NCBI GenBank assembly: GCA_025350445.1
Contig: JANXXV010000782.1
Coordinates: 1-11,909 of the forward strand
Direction: 5' to 3'
DNA: 11,909 nucleotides
Source of the DNA: Bryobacteraceae bacterium
Lineage (GTDB): Bacteria; Acidobacteriota; Terriglobia; Bryobacterales; Bryobacteraceae
Under the pieces are notes generated by a model. The model did not search any database and had not been told where the DNA came from. It saw only the letters and a program-made list of their open reading frames with translations. Of this stretch, positions 6,620 through 11,909 are shown piece after piece; position 1 is the stretch's first letter; every line of letters begins with the position of its first letter. The position numbers and the translations under genes were made by a program.

Positions 6620-6740
6620 CGCATCACCTCGCTGGTGTATCAGGCACCGCGAAGGCCAAAGCCCCAGACCGCTACAAGACGGTAAATATTTCCAACACCG
6701 CGCCACTTGACGAAACAGCAGGTGCTTTCGTTTGATAGAT

Positions 6741-6765
6741 TAAGAATTCGTCATGGTAATTCTTA
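6741..6765. promoter_or_regulatory. Perfect 8+8 inverted repeat, candidate operator
   Basis: TAAGAATT, a 9-base spacer and AATTCTTA form a perfect dyad in the divergent gap between the small membrane protein and the unknown gene at 6857. It ends one base before a TTGACT -35-like box. A 17-base centre-to-centre spacing is usual for helix-turn-helix dimers. Confidence 0.45.
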
Positions 6766-6766
6766 C

Positions 6767-6793
6767 TTGACTTTATATGGAACGGGATACACA
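6767..6793 (+). promoter_or_regulatory. Candidate promoter for the unknown gene at 6857
   Basis: TTGACT (6767-6772) matches the -35 consensus at five of six positions. The best -10 candidate, TACACA at 6788-6793, is only 15 bases away and imperfect. Confidence 0.35.
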
Positions 6794-6843
6794 CTGTGAC
6801 CAATGTGTGCCGGTACGGATATCCGGGCAACACTGGAACGGCC

Positions 6844-6848
6844 GGAGG
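6844..6848 (+). promoter_or_regulatory. Ribosome binding site GGAGG selecting a GTG start
   Basis: A full GGAGG lies 8 bases before GTG 6857. The upstream in-frame ATG at 6803 has no such site, so the GTG is the better start. Confidence 0.7.
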
Positions 6849-6856
6849 TTTTTACT

Positions 6857-7288
6857 GTGTCTCAATACTCGTTCGTCGAACCCGGAACTGCATTTCCCCT
6901 CCCGGAAAGTTTTAACTTCGAAGAATACATCGAAGCCGAGCGTGAACTCTGGGCACTATTTCCGGAAACGGATGGCAAGCGGGTAAACTTCGTCCAAATC
7001 GGCTTGACGGCGCAAATCTATGCGCAAACGCCGGATGATCGTTCCGAGTTGAAGCCCGACGAAACCTACATTCTGATGCCGTGCGAGGACAGCACAATGC
7101 GGCCTATCCGTATGCGCGCCCATCGCCGGCTAACGCTGAGCGAATATCGAATGGGGCACATGACCGCGGTGAAACTGATCGGCAAGATCAGCGAAGCCGC
7201 TGAGGTGATGCGCGAGGTGGGGTGCCGGATCCTTGGCGAGGAAGTTCTGGAAGAGGCGCAAGCCCGAATTTCCGGCGGCCGCAAGTAA
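6857..7288 (+). CDS. Conserved-looking hypothetical protein (143 residues)
   Basis: I do not recognise this protein. It starts at GTG with a strong ribosome site and is soluble, with no signal peptide or membrane segment. The first half is acidic (ESFNFEEYIEAERELW). The centre (residues 42-100) alternates hydrophobic residues in short stretches likely to be strands (RVNFVQIGLTAQIYAQ, ETYILMPCED, PIRMRAHRRLTLSEY). The end (100-140) is helical (TAVKLIGKISEAAEVMREVG, EEVLEEAQARI). Two cysteines, Cys76 and Cys123, are too few for a metal ribbon. Codon use is like that of its neighbours. The stop lies 6 bases from the end of the convergent ppk2 gene, and a perfect inverted repeat lies upstream, so it may be regulated separately. 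The alternative start at 6803 would add 18 residues. Confidence 0.75.
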   Translation: MSQYSFVEPGTAFPLPESFNFEEYIEAERELWALFPETDGKRVNFVQIGLTAQIYAQTPDDRSELKPDETYILMPCEDSTMRPIRMRAHRRLTLSEYRMGHMTAVKLIGKISEAAEVMREVGCRILGEEVLEEAQARISGGRK

Positions 7289-7294
7289 TCCGGC

Positions 7295-8107
7295 TTACTC
7301 GAACTTGATCTTCGACAGATCTGCAATCGGCTTGGGAAAGTGCATTTTCATCTCTTCCATGGCCTCGACGATCACCGCCGAGACGGCCAGATTCCGAAAC
7401 CATTTCTTGTTTGCCGGAATGACATACCAGGGCGCATCAGTTGTCGTGCATCGGTTGATAGCGTCCTCAAAGGCGCTCATGTAGTCGTCCCAAAACTTGC
7501 GCTCCTCCACATCGCCTTGGGAAAATTTCCAGTTCTTCTCAGGATCGTTGATCCTGTCTTCAAATCGCTTTTTCTGTTCGTCCTTGCTAATGTACAGAAA
7601 AAACTTCAGAATCTTCACGCCATTCGCGCTTAACATTCGTTCGAAATCGTTGATTTCACGGTAGCGCTGCATCCAAACCGCTTTTGGCACCAACTTGTGT
7701 ACCCGAGTCACCAGAACGTCTTCATAGTGCGACCGGTTGAAAATCACCATTTCGCCGGTTTCAGGTACTTCTTTGTGTACGCGCCATAGATAGTCGTGCT
7801 GTTTCTCCAGGTCATTCGGAACTTTGAAGGGAACCACGCGGCATCCCTGCGGATTCAGCCCGGTCATCACGTTCCGGATGGTGCCATCCTTTCCGCCGGC
7901 GTCAATCCCCTGCAGTACAATCAGCATTCCGCGGCGGTTTTCGGCGTAAAGCAAATGCTGGAGTACCGCAAGCCGGTCCAGGTTCTTTTGCAACTGCACC
8001 GCGGCCGTCTGTTTACCCTTGATGCCGCCATCGGAATCGGGATCGATCTTCGCGAGTTTCAGCTTCGATCCGGGTTTGACGATCAGTTGTTCGGTGAGTT
8101 TCGACAT
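7295..8107 (-). CDS. ppk2: Polyphosphate kinase 2 family (polyP:AMP/ADP phosphotransferase)
   Basis: A 270-residue protein of the usual length for a one-domain PPK2. It has the Walker A motif GIDAGGKDG (67-75, with Asp69 and Lys73), the Walker B region VIFNRSHYEDVLVTRVH (121-137) and the lid motif KKRFEDRINDPEKNWKFS (179-196). PPK2 enzymes move phosphate between polyphosphate and nucleotides in the cytoplasm. The RSHYEDVLV form resembles class III enzymes, which act on both AMP and ADP; that class call is inferred from the motif. ATG 8107 is chosen because the preceding GTG at 8131 adds only eight residues rich in cysteine (VGCCCKL) that are not family-like. It converges with the unknown gene and is divergent from rpmB. 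Confidence 0.93.
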   Translation of the reverse strand: MSKLTEQLIVKPGSKLKLAKIDPDSDGGIKGKQTAAVQLQKNLDRLAVLQHLLYAENRRGMLIVLQGIDAGGKDGTIRNVMTGLNPQGCRVVPFKVPNDLEKQHDYLWRVHKEVPETGEMVIFNRSHYEDVLVTRVHKLVPKAVWMQRYREINDFERMLSANGVKILKFFLYISKDEQKKRFEDRINDPEKNWKFSQGDVEERKFWDDYMSAFEDAINRCTTTDAPWYVIPANKKWFRNLAVSAVIVEAMEEMKMHFPKPIADLSKIKFE

Positions 8108-8121
8108 GAGTTTGCAACAAC

Positions 8122-8144
8122 AGCCTACCACTTTGAGCCTACCA
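8122..8144. repeat. Direct repeat AGCCTACCA, two copies 14 bases apart
   Basis: Two exact 9-base copies (8122-8130 and 8136-8144) lie in the gap between divergent ppk2 and rpmB, just upstream of the rpmB -35 box. They could be a tandem protein-binding site or chance. Confidence 0.4.
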
Positions 8145-8146
8145 AC

Positions 8147-8175
8147 TTGCGAAGCCCCTGCCCGGTTGCTACAAT
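8147..8175 (+). promoter_or_regulatory. rpmB: Sigma-70-type promoter of rpmB
   Basis: TTGCGA (8147-8152) and TACAAT (8170-8175) are separated by exactly 17 bases. The expected start near 8182 gives a leader of about 27 bases with GGGGAG 11 bases before the ATG. Confidence 0.6.
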
Positions 8176-8208
8176 GATGGTTTAGAAGCTCGGGGAGATT
8201 TCTGTCTT

Positions 8209-8400
8209 ATGGCAAAAGTATGCGACAAATGCGGCCGCGGCCCGCAATTCGGCAACAAGGTAAGTCACGCACATAACATCACCAAGCGCCGCTGGAACAT
8301 CAATTTGAAAGAAGTTCGCGCCATCGTTTCCGGAGGCACCAAGCGGATTCGAGTTTGCACCTCCTGCATCAAGAGCGGAAAAGTTCTGAAAGCCGCTTAG
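8209..8400 (+). CDS. rpmB: 50S ribosomal protein L28 (zinc-binding form)
   Basis: A 63-residue protein of normal length for L28. It begins MAKVCDKCGRGPQFGNKVSHAHN, contains RRWNINL, and ends in the CTSCIKSGKV signature. Two CxxC pairs (Cys5/Cys8 and Cys50/Cys53) mark the zinc-binding C+ form, in contrast to the cysteine-free copies that replace it under zinc shortage in some bacteria. L28 is a small basic protein of the large subunit. It has its own promoter and no co-directional partner such as rpmG. Its TAG overlaps the TAA of the convergent desaturase gene by four bases, leaving no room for a terminator between the two. Confidence 0.96.
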   Translation: MAKVCDKCGRGPQFGNKVSHAHNITKRRWNINLKEVRAIVSGGTKRIRVCTSCIKSGKVLKAA

Positions 8401-9116
8401 TTCGCCGCCAGTGATTCCTTCTTAACGCTGGCAAGTCTTAACGCTTCCAGCATCCGAATGACCGGCCAGGCCGGATCCACCTCAAATCTCTTTTGGGCGA
8501 ACCGCGCCGAAGACGGATACTCGTGGTGATTGTTGTGCAACCCTTCCCCGCCAGTTAGCCAAGCAACCCATTTAAGGTTCGTCGCCTGGTTTTCGTAGTT
8601 CCGATAGCCCACCATGTGGCAAACACTGTTGACTGTCGAATTGAGCAGAATGTAAGCCACCGCGTGGAACGCCCACGCCGCCGCCCCCCACCCAACTCCG
8701 AACAGCAGCACGAACACCGCCAGCCCGCCCAGTGCGCCGAAGTTCAACTTCGGGATCTTGTCCAGAATCACCACCCGATAGTCCGGCGTATACTTTTGGA
8801 TGGTCCCGGGATTCTTCGTTTCCCGCCGGTAATAGAGCACATTTCCAAAGAGCACCTTCCACATCCCGAACAAATACGGGCTGTGCGGATCGCCATGCTT
8901 ATCGGAAAAGTGATGATGCTTCCGATGCACCGCCACCCACTCGCGCGGCGAGATTCCGGTGAAGAGCATGATCTCCAGATGCATCAGAAATGCCAGCCAG
9001 GGATGAAACTCGACGCCGCGGTGCGTAAGTGAGCGGTGCAGGTACATGGTCGTGAAGAACACCGACGTCTGCAGAATCGCGGTTGTGATTGTAAGAACGA
9101 ATAGAAGGTGCAACAT
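8397..9116 (-). CDS. Membrane acyl-CoA / fatty-acid desaturase
   Basis: A 239-residue di-iron membrane desaturase. The three histidine boxes are HRSLTH (27-32), HRKHHH (64-69) and HNNHH (194-198), spaced as in the delta-9 acyl-CoA/acyl-lipid family. Hydrophobic segments lie at about 2-22, 40-54, 126-147 and 150-168. Such enzymes insert a cis double bond in saturated acyl chains at the inner membrane, using oxygen and an electron donor, to adjust fluidity. It is compact, lacking a cytochrome b5 or other fused electron donor, so it needs an external one. The frame could extend to 9302, but that would overlap the divergent hydrolase gene and its promoter and add residues that do not look coding, so ATG 9116 is preferred. 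No Shine-Dalgarno site is seen. Confidence 0.9.
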   Translation of the reverse strand: MLHLLFVLTITTAILQTSVFFTTMYLHRSLTHRGVEFHPWLAFLMHLEIMLFTGISPREWVAVHRKHHHFSDKHGDPHSPYLFGMWKVLFGNVLYYRRETKNPGTIQKYTPDYRVVILDKIPKLNFGALGGLAVFVLLFGVGWGAAAWAFHAVAYILLNSTVNSVCHMVGYRNYENQATNLKWVAWLTGGEGLHNNHHEYPSSARFAQKRFEVDPAWPVIRMLEALRLASVKKESLAAN

Positions 9117-9122
9117 GTGTGA

Positions 9123-9131
9123 TGATACAAT
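9123..9131 (+). promoter_or_regulatory. Extended -10 promoter for the hydrolase gene
   Basis: TGATACAAT combines an extended TGn with a TACAAT box. No -35 match lies at the right distance. CGGGGAGAT (9142-9150) downstream supplies a ribosome site 13 bases from the ATG. Confidence 0.45.
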
Positions 9132-9161
9132 AGAAAACTTTCGGGGAGATAACATAACACG

Positions 9162-10019
9162 ATGCGTTTTGTAACATTCCGCCGCGGCGGAGCAGTGCCG
9201 GAACCGGGCGTACTCAAGGGCGCCAAGGTGATTGGATTGAAGTCCCTGGGCTACGACACGCTGATTCAGGTGATCGAAAAATGGGACGATGCCCGTCCCC
9301 AAATTGAAGGCCTGCTGAAGAGTGCGATGGCCGATGCCTTTGAAGACCTAAGCGCGGTGCACCTGACAGCACCGATTCTACGGCCGAACAAGCTGTTGTG
9401 CGTGGGTCTGAACTATCGCGACCATGCCATTGAATCTAAAATGGAGATTCCCAAAGTACCCACCGTCTTCAGTAAATTCGCCTCGTCGATCATCGGCCCC
9501 GGCGAGAACATCATTCTGCCGAAGAAGTCCGGGAAGCCGGATTACGAAGCCGAGTTTGCGGTGGTAATTGGGAAAGGCGGGCGGCATATAACCGAAGACA
9601 AGTGGAAGGACCACGTCTTCGGTTATACAATCCTGAACGATGTTAGCGCCCGGGATTACCAACTGGCAACTACACAGTGGCTGATGGGCAAGACCTTCGA
9701 TACGTTTGCGCCAATGGGTCCGGCAGTGGTCACTGGCGACGAAATCTCAGATCCGCACAATCTGGACATCAAGATGACCATTGGCGGCGTGGTGCTGCAG
9801 AACTCGAATACCAAGCATTTGATCTTCAACATTCCCACGTTGATCGCCTACATTTCCAGTGTTTGCACGCTGGAGCCCGGTGACATCATTTCTACCGGAA
9901 CGCCGGCGGGCGTGGGACTCGGCTACAATCCACCGCGCTGGCTGAGGCCGGGCGATGTGTGCGTGGTGAGCGTGCAGGAACTCGGCGAACTGCGCAACCC
10001 CTGCGTGCTGGAAGCTTAG
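9162..10019 (+). CDS. Fumarylacetoacetate hydrolase (FAH) family enzyme
   Basis: A 285-residue protein of the usual length for the family. A short N-terminal domain (1-70) is followed by the FAH fold: CVGLNYRDHAIE (80-91), DYEAEFAVVIGK (127-138) and GYTILNDVSARDYQ (154-167), with metal ligands expected at Glu129, Glu131 and Asp160. KTFDTFAPMGP (177-187) and ISTGTPAGVG (243-252) follow. Relatives hydrolyse or decarboxylate acylpyruvates and 2-oxo acids (acylpyruvase, ureidoglycolate lyase, 2-hydroxyhepta-2,4-diene-1,7-dioate isomerase) with magnesium or manganese. The exact substrate cannot be told from sequence, and no pathway partner lies nearby. The start has an extended -10 and GGGGAG upstream. 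A hairpin follows the stop. Confidence 0.92.
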   Translation: MRFVTFRRGGAVPEPGVLKGAKVIGLKSLGYDTLIQVIEKWDDARPQIEGLLKSAMADAFEDLSAVHLTAPILRPNKLLCVGLNYRDHAIESKMEIPKVPTVFSKFASSIIGPGENIILPKKSGKPDYEAEFAVVIGKGGRHITEDKWKDHVFGYTILNDVSARDYQLATTQWLMGKTFDTFAPMGPAVVTGDEISDPHNLDIKMTIGGVVLQNSNTKHLIFNIPTLIAYISSVCTLEPGDIISTGTPAGVGLGYNPPRWLRPGDVCVVSVQELGELRNPCVLEA

Positions 10020-10031
10020 TTTTTTCGTTAC

Positions 10032-10068
10032 GGAGCCACCCGCCCGCTCAAATCTGGCGCGTGGCTCC
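10032..10068. terminator. Strong hairpin after the hydrolase gene, no T-tract
   Basis: GGAGCCAC and GTGGCTCC form an 8-base-pair stem. After one mismatch a second stem, CGCC/GGCG, closes an 11-base loop. No T-run follows on either strand (six T's precede it on the plus strand), so it is not a standard intrinsic terminator. It may still stop or protect the upstream message. Confidence 0.35.
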
Positions 10069-10100
10069 AAGCCGTGCCGCACCGGGGGACCCGAATAAAT

Positions 10101-10122
10101 CAAAGCTTACGGCGAAGCTTTG
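10101..10122. promoter_or_regulatory. Perfect 8+8 inverted repeat overlapping the -35 box, candidate operator
   Basis: CAAAGCTT, ACGGCG and AAGCTTTG form a perfect dyad. Its right arm includes the first three bases of the TTGACA box at 10120-10125, so a bound protein would block RNA polymerase. The first protein of the downstream operon is a ribbon-helix-helix DNA-binding protein, a class that often represses its own operon. Confidence 0.6.
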
Positions 10123-10148
10123 ACATCTGCTTGGAGGACAACTATCAT
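10120..10148 (+). promoter_or_regulatory. Near-consensus sigma-70 promoter of the regulator-methyltransferase module
   Basis: TTGACA (10120-10125) is a perfect -35 and TATCAT (10143-10148) matches the -10 at five of six positions, with exactly 17 bases between. Transcription would start near 10155, leaving a leader of about 165 bases before the regulator start at 10321. It is the strongest promoter in the window by match. Confidence 0.75.
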
Positions 10149-10320
10149 ACAGAATGTCTCCGAGTACCCAAAACGCCATAATTGCAAAGAGCCAATTACC
10201 CAAAATGCGATTCGACAGCAGGGCGTGACGTCAATGAGAAAGCCCGATCATTTGGTAGCTGTCAATGGCAGATCGGTAATGCCGCCATCGGGTGCCTCGA
10301 ACGATTCAGGTGAGGTAGTG

Positions 10321-10503
10321 ATGAAGAAGTTAGGGCGGAAACCAGGCAAGCACAGCAATGAGAACTATACTCAAACTTCAATCTACTTACCAATCGAATT
10401 GCGGAATCGTGTTCGGGCAAGGCTTTACGAACGAGGTATGGAGATGAGCGGTCTCATAGAAGAGATGCTTCGTGAGTGGCTTGCGAAACAAACGGAAATG
10501 TAG
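10321..10503 (+). CDS. Ribbon-helix-helix (Arc/CopG-like) DNA-binding protein
   Basis: A 60-residue basic protein. Residues 18-24 (TQTSIYL) fit the single beta-strand of a ribbon-helix-helix dimer, with helix A at about 25-39 (PIELRNRVRARLYER), the turn at GMEMS, and helix B at about 43-57 (SGLIEEMLREWLAKQ). Such proteins bind short inverted repeats and commonly repress their own operon, often in toxin-antitoxin, plasmid or defence loci. ATG 10321 is chosen for the AGGTGAGG site 5 bases upstream. Earlier in-frame ATGs at 10234 and 10279 would add a poorly conserved-looking, flexible leader, and the frame upstream to 10120 runs into the promoter. The methyltransferase follows 150 bases later on the same strand. 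A local line of 60 bases has only 28 G+C, lower than sampled core genes. Confidence 0.8.
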   Translation: MKKLGRKPGKHSNENYTQTSIYLPIELRNRVRARLYERGMEMSGLIEEMLREWLAKQTEM

Positions 10504-10653
10504 GGACCGCATTGTGCCGGGTTCACACAGAGTTCCGGCCCGTTGCCGGGATTAAGGCTTGCAAAGGTGTGCGCTACTTACAGTGGGGAAACCGCAATCT
10601 AGACCGATAAGGCCAACATGGGATTGCAGTTGGTCTTCCATTTCGAGGATCTA

Positions 10654-11904
10654 ATGACAATGCCGCGAATGCAGGGAATTGCCGCAGCGAGAAAGAAAGG
10701 GTCCTCGACTCACGTTGCCGCTGATTTGTTCTGCGGTGCTGGCGGCCTTTCGTTCGGCTTCCAACAGGCAGGATTCGACATCGCATTCGCCAACGACATA
10801 AACGAAGAATATGCGAATACATATCGTTTGAACCACGACGGGACGACGTTCTTTCGGGAGTCCATTGAAGATCTGACGACCACCACTGTGTACAAGACGA
10901 CTGGCTTGCGCCGGGCGGACATTGACATCCTCATTGGCGGTCCTCCGTGTCAAGGGTTCTCCATCAACGCTCCAAAGCGTTCCCTGGAAGACGACAGGAA
11001 TAACCTGTTCCGGCAGTACGGGAGGCTCGTTCTCGAAGGCTTGCGTCCGAAAGTGATTGTGATGGAAAACGTTCCAGGAATGATTTCGTTGGACGGTGGA
11101 CGCTTCATAAACGACATTTACACTTTGTTTCAACAGACCGGGTACAGGATGCGCCACATGATCTTATGTGCGGCCCACTATGGCGTACCGCAAGAGCGTT
11201 GGCGTCTTTTCTTCATCGGCACGATTCTGAAAGACATGGACATCACGTTCCCCGAGCCGACTCACTACGCACCAGTGAGAGCGAACTTCACTGGTGGCCG
11301 TGATCTGACGTGGCTACCCGCTATCAAGAATGGCGTGGAACGTCCCAACCTCTTTGGGCGGGTGCTCCAGCCTTTCACGACGGTGCGGGAGGCCATAGGT
11401 GATCTTCCGGCGCTTCGCGTGAAGGAAGGCTCTGATGAGATGGAGTATGGTTGCCGTTCCGCGACGGCCTATCAAAAGCTCATGCGGCTTGGTTCAAAGG
11501 GACTGTATAACCATGTCGCAGGTGCTCTCTCGAAGCAGAACTTGGAGCGGCTGAAGCATATTGGTCCCGGCGGGAGTTGGCGTGACATCCCGCATGATCT
11601 TTTGCCCGAGGGCATGAAAAGAGCGAGGCGAAGCGATCACACCAGACGGTACGGACGCATTGATCCCGATGGCCTCAGCGGGACCGTTCTTACAAAGTGC
11701 GACCCACATTGGGGGAGCTTCTTTCACTACGAACAGGATCGGGCGCTGACGGTTCGAGAGGCTGCACGAATCCAATCGTTTCCTGATACCTACCGCTTTT
11801 ACGGAAGCCGTGTGTCACAGTATGAGCAAGTAGGCAACGCTGTCCCGCCTCTCCTGGCGAAGACGCTTGCCGAGCACATTCAAAACACGCTCTTGCTGAA
11901 ATGA
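10654..11904 (+). CDS. DNA (cytosine-5-)-methyltransferase
   Basis: A 416-residue C5-cytosine methyltransferase with the full motif set (residues counted from ATG 10654). Motif I is DLFCGAGGLSFGF (24-36), which binds S-adenosylmethionine. Motif IV is GGPPCQGFS (95-103), with catalytic Cys99. Motif VI is ENVPGM (138-143), motif VIII QERWRLFFIG (180-189) and motif X QVGNAVPPLLAK (392-403). The variable target-recognition region lies at about 250-330; the recognised sequence cannot be predicted. All catalytic residues are intact, so the enzyme should be active. ATG 10654 has GAGG 5 bases upstream; ATG 10618 is an alternative with a weaker site. No restriction enzyme is seen in the window, but the stop (TGA) overlaps a possible next start as ATGA. 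Lower GC than the preceding enzyme suggests acquisition by transfer. Confidence 0.95.
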   Translation: MTMPRMQGIAAARKKGSSTHVAADLFCGAGGLSFGFQQAGFDIAFANDINEEYANTYRLNHDGTTFFRESIEDLTTTTVYKTTGLRRADIDILIGGPPCQGFSINAPKRSLEDDRNNLFRQYGRLVLEGLRPKVIVMENVPGMISLDGGRFINDIYTLFQQTGYRMRHMILCAAHYGVPQERWRLFFIGTILKDMDITFPEPTHYAPVRANFTGGRDLTWLPAIKNGVERPNLFGRVLQPFTTVREAIGDLPALRVKEGSDEMEYGCRSATAYQKLMRLGSKGLYNHVAGALSKQNLERLKHIGPGGSWRDIPHDLLPEGMKRARRSDHTRRYGRIDPDGLSGTVLTKCDPHWGSFFHYEQDRALTVREAARIQSFPDTYRFYGSRVSQYEQVGNAVPPLLAKTLAEHIQNTLLLK

Positions 11905-11909
11905 GCGCG
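11901..11909 (+). CDS. Possible start of a further gene coupled to the methyltransferase (partial)
   Basis: The last nine bases, ATGAGCGCG, open with an ATG whose first three bases overlap the methyltransferase TGA in an ATGA arrangement typical of translationally coupled genes. Only Met-Ser-Ala is visible, and no ribosome site is obvious. If real, it would be a natural place for a partner such as a restriction or repair enzyme. Confidence 0.3.

Noticed and set aside
9117..9302. N-terminal extension of the desaturase to 9302
   Set aside because: It would overlap the divergent hydrolase gene and its promoter, and the added residues have no family match.
10120..10320. Regulator start at TTG 10120 with 67 extra residues
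   Set aside because: The TTG is part of the -35 box of a near-consensus promoter, so it would not be in the message.
10533..10551. Hairpin TTCCGGC/GCCGGGA between the regulator and the methyltransferase
   Set aside because: Seven pairs including one G-U and no T-tract; no reason to call a terminator or attenuator. The 150-base gap shows no other clear signal or promoter.
1..11909. tRNA, rRNA, CRISPR array, insertion sequence or integrase
   Set aside because: No regularly spaced repeats, transposase or integrase motifs, or convincing tRNA cloverleaf were seen on either strand by eye.

Overview
The window reads as a bacterial chromosome segment, most likely from an Acidobacteriota of the Solibacter/Bryobacterales type. 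That assignment is an inference. It rests on a futalosine-pathway menaquinone gene, a CsgG-like protein next to a PknB-like kinase, a degraded secreted protein with a start of mature domain (NLPGTWKLN) of a kind I associate with that group, and moderately high GC. No rRNA, tRNA, CRISPR array or insertion sequence was seen.

Left part (1-3100). A truncated mqnD-like gene and a stand-alone Hpt phosphotransfer protein lie on the minus strand. On the plus strand, comF (DNA-uptake-type phosphoribosyltransferase) is followed 3 bases later by an HNH nuclease gene. A secreted-protein gene then lies in pieces. Its frame can be followed through three reading frames, and each shift is explained by loss of one base from a short homopolymer run.

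Middle (3093-9116). infC stands alone on the minus strand, without rpmI-rplT beside it, and is divergent from a two-gene operon. That operon encodes an exported CsgG/FlgT-like protein and a membrane Ser/Thr kinase with an extracytoplasmic helical tail. Then come a 56-residue two-helix membrane protein (minus), an unrecognised 143-residue soluble protein (plus), a PPK2 polyphosphate kinase (minus), rpmB for ribosomal protein L28 (plus) and a compact membrane fatty-acid desaturase (minus). Genes here are packed tail to tail, and several convergent pairs share a four-base TTAG/CTAA stop overlap.

Right part (9162-11909). A fumarylacetoacetate-hydrolase-family enzyme is followed by a hairpin, then by what looks like an acquired module: a ribbon-helix-helix regulator and a C5-cytosine DNA methyltransferase. 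Its promoter is near consensus (TTGACA-N17-TATCAT), and a perfect 8+8 inverted repeat overlaps the -35 box, which suggests repressor control. The methyltransferase stop overlaps a possible new start (ATGA) at the window edge, so a partner gene may follow. Hand counts of sample lines suggest lower GC here (28/60 in two lines, against 35/60 and 38/60 in two lines of the preceding enzyme). This regulator-methyltransferase module is the best candidate for an accessory system, but its other part is outside the window.
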